In this document: positions 12,985-17,288 of the stretch, in pieces
Numbering within the stretch: the first letter of the stretch is position 1
Layout: every line of letters starts with the position of its first letter
Source of the DNA: UBA4459 sp036351335
GTDB taxonomy: Bacteria > Bacteroidota > Bacteroidia > Bacteroidales > F082
NCBI GenBank assembly: GCA_036351335.1
Contig: JAZBOW010000274.1
Location: forward strand, 1 to 17,288
Direction: 5' to 3'
DNA: 17,288 nucleotides
Notes under the pieces: model-generated
What the model was told of the DNA's origin: nothing
The model's database searches: none
Seen by the model: only the letters and a program-made list of their open reading frames with translations
Program-made: the position numbers and the translations under genes

Positions 12985-13554
12985 TTAAGGTCTGAGAACG
13001 GTAAATTTCCCGTTCTCTTCCAGTTTGATAATAGTGGAAGGCTTTACAGCACGTACACGTTCACGGAACGCTTCCACCGCATAATCCACATTTTCAATAA
13101 TTTCTTCTGAAATCTGATGAAACAGTGCTGCTGTGGGCTGTCCGGATACGTTAGCCGAGGTGCTGACAAGAGGTTTATCAAGTGCTTTCATTACTGGCGC
13201 CCCAAACCTGCCTTTCACAATCCTAATCGCAATGCTGCCATCTGAAGCAATCAAATTTTTAGCAAGATTCTTAGCTCTCGGATATACTATTGTAAGCGGA
13301 GAAGCTGAATTAGCTATGAGATCATAGGCCACAGGTGGTACATTATCTACATAACGTTCTATTTTTGCTACTGTTTCCAGTAAAATAATCATACTTTTAG
13401 TTTCATTGCGCCCTTTCAGTTTGTATATCCGCTGCACGGCTTTGCTATTGGTGGCATCACAGCCAATACCCCAAATGGTATCAGTAGGATACAAGATGAT
13501 TTTCCCCTTTTTCAGGAGCTCAACTGACTTTTTGATTTCTTCTTCAAGGTTCAT
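12985..13554 (-). CDS. tsaC: L-threonylcarbamoyladenylate synthase (TsaC/Sua5/YrdC family)
   Basis: Makes threonylcarbamoyl-AMP from threonine, bicarbonate and ATP, the first step of the t6A37 modification of ANN-decoding tRNAs. A YrdC domain fills the 189 residues: YPTDTIWGIGCDA (22-34), the K-x-R motif at K47-G-R49 in IYKLKGRNETK, and S-x-S-A-N-V-S-G (131-138). It is short, without the C-terminal Sua5 domain, so TsaC/YwlC-short is the better name. Its ATG overlaps the stop codon of the upstream glycosyltransferase gene (ATGA), which implies translational coupling. The 3' end of the gene carries a perfect inverted repeat lying just after the converging protease gene. Confidence 0.93.
   Translation of the reverse strand: MNLEEEIKKSVELLKKGKIILYPTDTIWGIGCDATNSKAVQRIYKLKGRNETKSMIILLETVAKIERYVDNVPPVAYDLIANSASPLTIVYPRAKNLAKNLIASDGSIAIRIVKGRFGAPVMKALDKPLVSTSANVSGQPTAALFHQISEEIIENVDYAVEAFRERVRAVKPSTIIKLEENGKFTVLRP
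12994..13017. repeat. Perfect 8-bp inverted repeat at the convergent 3' ends
   Basis: GAGAACGG (12994-13001) and CCGTTCTC (13010-13017) flank an 8-base loop, inside the last codons of tsaC and 14 bases after the S41 protease stop. Neither side has a good U-tract. It may form the 3' end of the protease mRNA, or simply a coding coincidence. Confidence 0.5.
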
Positions 13555-14555
13555 ATATGTTCCAATAATTGTTTATTTTGAATGGAGAAAGCACAATTGA
13601 AGTGCCCTTCTGGACATTTGTTCAGTCCATGAATGCCACATGGTTTGCATTTCAATTTATTATGGGTTTGAACCACTACTGATTTCTCTGAAAGAGGTCC
13701 AAAACCAAATTCGGGAATGGTGGAGCAATAAATCGCTGTAATTGGCCCATTTACAGAGGATGCCAGATGCATGGGCGCCGAATCATTGGTGTAATTCATG
13801 AGGGCATCTTTCATCAGGGAAGCCGATTCGAGAAATGCAAGTCTACCGGCCAGGTTCAGACAATTCGGGTGGCTACTTTGACTGATGATCCTATCGGATA
13901 AATCCGCATCATCTTCTGAACCAAGTAAATAGATATACAAGCTTTTATCTAGAGAATCTATCAGGTCAACCCATTTTTTCTCCGGAAATGTTTTTGTAAA
14001 CCACAGGGAACCAGGTGATATGGTAATATACCCTTTGGTCTTATAAGGCGACATTTTTGCATCGTCATGTGTTGAAGGATAAAGCCGTACCGGAAACTCC
14101 CTAACGTTACCGGTTATTTTTTCAACTAATTTCAGGTTCCTATCCTTTTCATGCACAAAAGCTGATTTTAGATTCAATGCGTGTTTTACTGAATTGGTGA
14201 AAAATAACGAAAAAGGATTTTTATTGAAACCTATTTTTATTCTTGCGCCTGATAAAACCGTTATAAGTCCTGATGATGCATAGCGTTGCACATTTATTAC
14301 CGCGTCATATTTCCGCTCTCTGATTACCCCGATCAATTCTCCAAGGTGGCGGTATTTTTCTTCTGCTTTATCCCACACAATCACCCTGTGAATGAATGGG
14401 TGATCTTTAAAAATATCCTGGTAACCATACTTCAGTAGGAAGTCAATTTTGCTTTCAGGAAAGGCATGATGAAGCTTTTCAATAACGGGTGTCGTCAAAA
14501 TAACATCTCCCAATGAAGCGGTTTGTATGATGAGGATTTTCTTCAAAAAATTCAA
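13551..14555 (-). CDS. Glycosyltransferase family 9 (ADP-heptose:LPS heptosyltransferase-like)
   Basis: A 334-residue GT-B-fold enzyme. The N-terminal motif KILIIQTASLGDVILTTPV (6-24) and the fold's second Rossmann domain, with ITISPGSLWFTKTFPEKKW (about 176-194) and later TNDSAPMHLASSV (about 255-267), are diagnostic of GT9. D/E and Gly-rich positions equivalent to the nucleotide-sugar pocket (LAGR, TNDSAPMHLA) are kept. It probably adds heptose or a similar sugar to the LPS inner core on the cytoplasmic face of the inner membrane. A C-terminal cluster (CKPCGIHGLNKCPEGHFNC) has four Cys, also seen in some family members. The gene is translationally coupled to tsaC; the pairing may be accidental. 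Its promoter candidate sits so close that the transcript would be nearly leaderless. Confidence 0.9.
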   Translation of the reverse strand: MNFLKKILIIQTASLGDVILTTPVIEKLHHAFPESKIDFLLKYGYQDIFKDHPFIHRVIVWDKAEEKYRHLGELIGVIRERKYDAVINVQRYASSGLITVLSGARIKIGFNKNPFSLFFTNSVKHALNLKSAFVHEKDRNLKLVEKITGNVREFPVRLYPSTHDDAKMSPYKTKGYITISPGSLWFTKTFPEKKWVDLIDSLDKSLYIYLLGSEDDADLSDRIISQSSHPNCLNLAGRLAFLESASLMKDALMNYTNDSAPMHLASSVNGPITAIYCSTIPEFGFGPLSEKSVVVQTHNKLKCKPCGIHGLNKCPEGHFNCAFSIQNKQLLEHI

Positions 14556-14562
14556 TTTTTCA

Positions 14563-14570
14563 CAAAGTTA
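14563..14570 (-). promoter_or_regulatory. Candidate -7 element for GT9-tsaC, near-leaderless
   Basis: The minus strand reads TAACTTTG, a perfect TAnnTTTG match, with only 7 bases between its last G and the ATG at 14555. With initiation 4-6 bases downstream the transcript would begin at or just before the start codon. The -33 element is weak (ATG-like). Confidence 0.5.
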
Positions 14571-14716
14571 AAGAAATATGCATCTTTCATACATTTCGTG
14601 TTAATTCAACAGTTAAAACAAAGTATATGTAAGTTTAGTTCAAATGGTCGGTATTAAGATGTTTTTGCGGCCTTATGGCTTACGAAAACGTTTTTATTTA
14701 AAATAGTTTTAATTAG

Positions 14717-14748
14717 TGTGTGCCGAATTATAATTCTATTTATGTTCG
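14717..14748 (+). promoter_or_regulatory. Weak promoter candidate for the DHOD-like gene
   Basis: TGTG (14717-14720) and TATGTTCG (14741-14748) stand exactly 20 bases apart, each with one mismatch to TTTG and TAnnTTTG. Transcription would start near 14753. The remaining intergenic sequence (14571-14716) shows only a short palindrome AAAACGTTTT at 14685-14694 and nothing I can name. Confidence 0.35.
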
Positions 14749-14778
14749 TATTTTTACACAATAAAAATTGATTTGATC

Positions 14779-15765
14779 ATGGTAAATCTGGAAGCATCCT
14801 ATATGGGCCTTAAGTTAAAAAACCCAATCATTGTGGGCAGTTCGGGCTTAACAAATTCCGTTGAAAATATCATTGAAATTACAAAACATGGTGCCGGAGC
14901 GGTTGTACTGAAATCATTATTTGAGGAGCAGATAAGGCACTCAGCAAGCAGTACCATCATGCAAAATGAGTTTGGTAATGCATATCCTGAAGCAGAAGAT
15001 TATATCCGTAATTATACCCGTGAGAATGATGTGGCCAACTACCTGAAACTTATTGAAGAAAGTAAAAAAGCAGTTGATATTCCTATCATTGCCTCTGTTA
15101 ACTGCATTTCAAATACGGAATGGATCAAATTCGCCAAGCAGATTGAAGATGCTGGTGCAGATGCGTTGGAATTGAATGTCTTTGTGTTGCCTTCCGATCC
15201 AAATCGTGATGGTGAACAAAATGAAGCCATTTATTTTGATATTGTTCAAAAAGTTCTCGAAGTAGTTAAAATCCCGGTTGCGCTGAAAATAAGCCATTAT
15301 TTCTCATCACTTGCTAAAACCGTAACCAAACTTTCCTGGACGGGTGTTAAAGGTATTGTGCTTTTTAACCGTTTTTTTAGTCCAGATATAGATATTGAAA
15401 ACTTGGAAATTAAAACGACAAATGTGTTCAGTTCGCCATCTGATATTGCCATATCATTAAGATGGATTGCCATGATGTCATCGCATGTAAGTTGTGATCT
15501 CGCCGCTTCTACAGGTGTGCATGATGGAAAAGCTTTGATTAAGCAATTGCTGGCAGGCGCAAAAGCGGTTCAGATTGCCTCAGTTTTATACAAAAAAGGC
15601 TTCAAAGAAATTGGTCTGATGCTCGAAACCCTTGAAAACTGGATGGATAGAAAAAATTATACACGACTGGATCAGTTTATTGGTAAAATGAGTGTTGCTG
15701 AAGCGGAAAACCCGGCAGCATACGAGCGTGTTCAGTTTATGAAACACTTCTCCGGAATTGAATAA
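14779..15765 (+). CDS. Dihydroorotate dehydrogenase-like flavoprotein, catalytic Cys absent
   Basis: A 328-residue TIM-barrel protein starting at ATG 14779 (the TTG two codons earlier is unlikely). It matches the DHOD-like family related to class 1 PyrD: LKLKNPIIVGSSGL (11-24), PIIASVNCIS (102-111), AGADALELN (125-133) and an FMN phosphate site of the GTGGI type, present as A-S-T-G-V-H-D-G (243-250) followed by LLAGAKAVQIAS. In true class 1A enzymes the sequence E-L-N-x-S-C-P-N supplies the catalytic Cys. Here it is E-L-N-V-F-V-L-P (131-138) with Val in the Cys position, so classic dihydroorotate oxidation is unlikely. It may be an FMN protein acting on another substrate. Genes of this family are conserved in diverse bacteria, with function unproven to my knowledge. 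It converges on a T9SS-protein gene. Confidence 0.85.
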   Translation: MVNLEASYMGLKLKNPIIVGSSGLTNSVENIIEITKHGAGAVVLKSLFEEQIRHSASSTIMQNEFGNAYPEAEDYIRNYTRENDVANYLKLIEESKKAVDIPIIASVNCISNTEWIKFAKQIEDAGADALELNVFVLPSDPNRDGEQNEAIYFDIVQKVLEVVKIPVALKISHYFSSLAKTVTKLSWTGVKGIVLFNRFFSPDIDIENLEIKTTNVFSSPSDIAISLRWIAMMSSHVSCDLAASTGVHDGKALIKQLLAGAKAVQIASVLYKKGFKEIGLMLETLENWMDRKNYTRLDQFIGKMSVAEAENPAAYERVQFMKHFSGIE

Positions 15766-15805
15766 TATTCTCTTTAGTTATCTGAGCAAGTACCCAATAT
15801 TGTTT

Positions 15806-17288
15806 CTATCTCTTAATCAGTTTACCATGTTTATTAACACCATTCAACTGGATAGTATAAAAAAATATACCTGAAGGTAAGTCGGTTGCATCCCATGCCA
15901 ATTGAATGTCGGCCAGTGATTTGAAAAGAACGGCCGTGTATACCTGTTGTCCGTTTGTATTAAAAATTTCAAAACGCAGGGTGCCCGTTTGCACTGAAGC
16001 AATGGTAAGTAAAACTTTGTCAATAATAGGATTCGGATATGCCATAACTTCTAAAGAATTCTTTTTTCCAATAGGGGGCTGAATTGAGGTGATTACCTCC
16101 CCAAGCGTACCGTCTTTTTGGATATTTTGAGCATAGATATCACCACTGTCATTTCTTTCATCTTCCCAAACTGCCACCCACTGGAAATAGTAATGATCCG
16201 TAATGACCATATGCAGTTTCGAGCTTTGTGCAGTGCTCATATCAATAAATTCGTCTTCCCATACATAATTTCCATCCGAATCCAGCATGACGGCTTGAAT
16301 TTTCGTATTGCTACCACTCATATTTTCAGTTGATTGGTAAATGCAAATAGCCTTATCATCCAGTCCGCTGGCAGCAGGAAGGCTGTAATCGTTGTTCGAC
16401 AGGGGGATCAACTGTTTGCCCTGATCAGTCCAGAGGCGGTTGCCTTGGAGGTCAAATTTCTGGGCGTATAAGCCTCGTTGGTTTTGATTCAGATCCTGTT
16501 CGCTGAAATATACTATTATTTCCTCGGTTTCGGGCAGAAAAGCTGGTGCAGGATACATGTGGTTCCTGCCCATAAAGGTCGAAACAAATGCACCATTCGC
16601 TGGCAAACTTAAATCTCCATTAGCATCCATATATTGTACTTTGCAATTAAAATGGGTTCCTGCATCATTATAGTACCAGGCAAAAACAATTCCCCCATTA
16701 TAGTCACTTGCCAGTTGTAAAGAAATGACCGGCCCGGAGGCTACAGGGGCATAAATTTCCAGGTCATTTTCCCATACAAAATTACCTTCAGCATCCAGCA
16801 ATTGTAAATAAAGGCCACGGTTTGGTGCCCAAGTTGGCCCAGTTTGTTTGTGCCATATCAGGAAAACTTGATCATCTGTTGCTGGACGCAAATAAGGATA
16901 GGTGTAGCCGATGCCCGGTGATAAATAGGTGATGCCATTACCCCATTGTGTTTGTCCGTCAGCCGCAATTTTTTGAAGATGCACCTCAGACCCTTCTGAT
17001 GCTTCACTCTGCCATGCAAAAACCGTATTACCGGCATCGGTGGCTGATACTTTAGGGCTTGGTTCAAAATTGGCATTATTTGATAAAGTGATGCCGTCAT
17101 CGCCCCACATAATTTCTCCCTCAGGTGATATTCGGTAAGCTACCGGGTTATTATTCCCGGTTCTTATATCCTGAAATGTTAGCACGGCAAAATTAGCCGT
17201 ATCAACTACCATATCCCAATCGGTAAGCCAGGTCATTTGCTCATGGTTGCTAATTAAAATGCCATTAGGTGCCCACAACTCATTTCCA
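15806..17288 (-). CDS. T9SS-sorted repeat protein, N-terminus beyond window edge
   Basis: The frame is open to the right edge; the TTG at 17278 is not a real start, since coding continues as G-N-E before it. About 493 residues of the C-terminal part are present. Tandem repeats of about 50-60 residues have a core of the form (D/P)xxGxxxW followed by a Gly turn and a beta strand with a Trp or aromatic residue: SPEGEIMWGDDGI, AADGQTQWGNG, DAEGNFVWENDL, DLQGNRLWTDQGK and DSDGNYVWEDEF, each followed by an AxxxFAWQ or VFLIWHKQ-type strand. This looks like a beta-propeller or stacked beta-sheet array of a secreted protein. The C-terminal roughly 80 residues are a type A T9SS sorting domain (VMAYPNPIIDKVLL ... 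GIFFYTIQLNGVNKHGKLIKR), so it is exported across the outer membrane. Function unknown. Confidence 0.85.
   Translation of the reverse strand, partial: GNELWAPNGILISNHEQMTWLTDWDMVVDTANFAVLTFQDIRTGNNNPVAYRISPEGEIMWGDDGITLSNNANFEPSPKVSATDAGNTVFAWQSEASEGSEVHLQKIAADGQTQWGNGITYLSPGIGYTYPYLRPATDDQVFLIWHKQTGPTWAPNRGLYLQLLDAEGNFVWENDLEIYAPVASGPVISLQLASDYNGGIVFAWYYNDAGTHFNCKVQYMDANGDLSLPANGAFVSTFMGRNHMYPAPAFLPETEEIIVYFSEQDLNQNQRGLYAQKFDLQGNRLWTDQGKQLIPLSNNDYSLPAASGLDDKAICIYQSTENMSGSNTKIQAVMLDSDGNYVWEDEFIDMSTAQSSKLHMVITDHYYFQWVAVWEDERNDSGDIYAQNIQKDGTLGEVITSIQPPIGKKNSLEVMAYPNPIIDKVLLTIASVQTGTLRFEIFNTNGQQVYTAVLFKSLADIQLAWDATDLPSGIFFYTIQLNGVNKHGKLIKR

Noticed and set aside
13600..13690. Cys-rich tail of the GT9 enzyme as an iron-sulphur site
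   Set aside because: A similar Cys cluster is, to my knowledge, found in other GT9 proteins near the C-terminus. Nothing here points to redox function.
14571..14716. Possible RNA gene or riboswitch in the 222-base divergent gap
   Set aside because: Apart from a 10-bp palindrome (14685-14694) no paired stem, tRNA-like arm or terminator is visible. It is treated as promoter DNA only.
1..17288. Insertion sequences, prophage, CRISPR array, tRNA or rRNA genes, defence systems
   Set aside because: No transposase, integrase, direct-repeat array, tRNA cloverleaf or known defence-gene signature was seen on either strand.

Overview
The window reads as chromosomal DNA of a Bacteroidota bacterium, probably a marine or anaerobic Bacteroidia/Cytophagia-type genome. 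The reasons are: two proteins with a C-terminal type IX secretion (T9SS) sorting domain; translation starts preceded by A-rich sequence rather than Shine-Dalgarno motifs; promoters of the Bacteroidota form TTTG-N19-21-TAnnTTTG; Bacteroidota-typical genes such as DUF2851 and the GloVer-repeat protein; and a moderately AT-rich base composition. The genus cannot be read from the sequence alone. No mobile element, CRISPR array, tRNA or rRNA was found, and no stretch longer than 300 bases lacks a gene or RNA. Most of the window is housekeeping and envelope genes.

Layout. Positions 1-741 (+) hold the 3' end of a PQQ-type beta-propeller gene cut by the window edge. It converges, across a strong bidirectional terminator, on a minus-strand block (788-5062). 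In transcription order that block is DUF2851, a two-TM potassium channel with RCK domains and a GTG start, a small predicted surface lipoprotein, and a secreted seven-repeat GloVer protein with a T9SS tail. Divergent from DUF2851 is a plus-strand block (about 5122-7564): a clear promoter, a 95-aa coiled-coil protein, zapA, a 6S-like RNA, and rny (RNase Y). Two small predicted outer-membrane beta-barrel genes follow (7586-8742). The second has its own promoter, overlapped by an FNR-like dyad.

A second bidirectional terminator (8759-8790) separates these from a minus-strand cluster: ruvX/yqgF, def, and a TPR lipoprotein (transcribed 10339 to 8789). Divergent from ruvX are dapD (lysine/peptidoglycan precursor synthesis) and an S41 C-terminal processing protease. 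The protease converges, with only 4 bp between stop codons, on a translationally coupled pair: a GT9 heptosyltransferase-like gene and a tsaC/Sua5 gene. Finally, a DHOD-like flavoprotein (+) that lacks the usual catalytic cysteine converges on the 3' part of another T9SS-sorted repeat protein that runs off the right edge.

How the genes fit together. Several products serve the cell envelope and division: ZapA and its coiled-coil neighbour at the Z-ring, dapD for meso-diaminopimelate, GT9 for LPS core or other surface glycans, the S41 protease in the periplasm, the beta-barrels and the lipoproteins. Others are core information-processing genes (rny, 6S RNA, def, tsaC, ruvX). The most notable non-protein feature is the 6S-like RNA between zapA and rny, in an arrangement like the zapA-ssrS neighbourhood of Enterobacteria. 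I see no convincing novel defence or mobile system. The items most worth a second look are that RNA, the coiled-coil gene upstream of zapA, the FNR-like dyad, the non-canonical potassium-channel filter and the cysteine-less DHOD-like protein.
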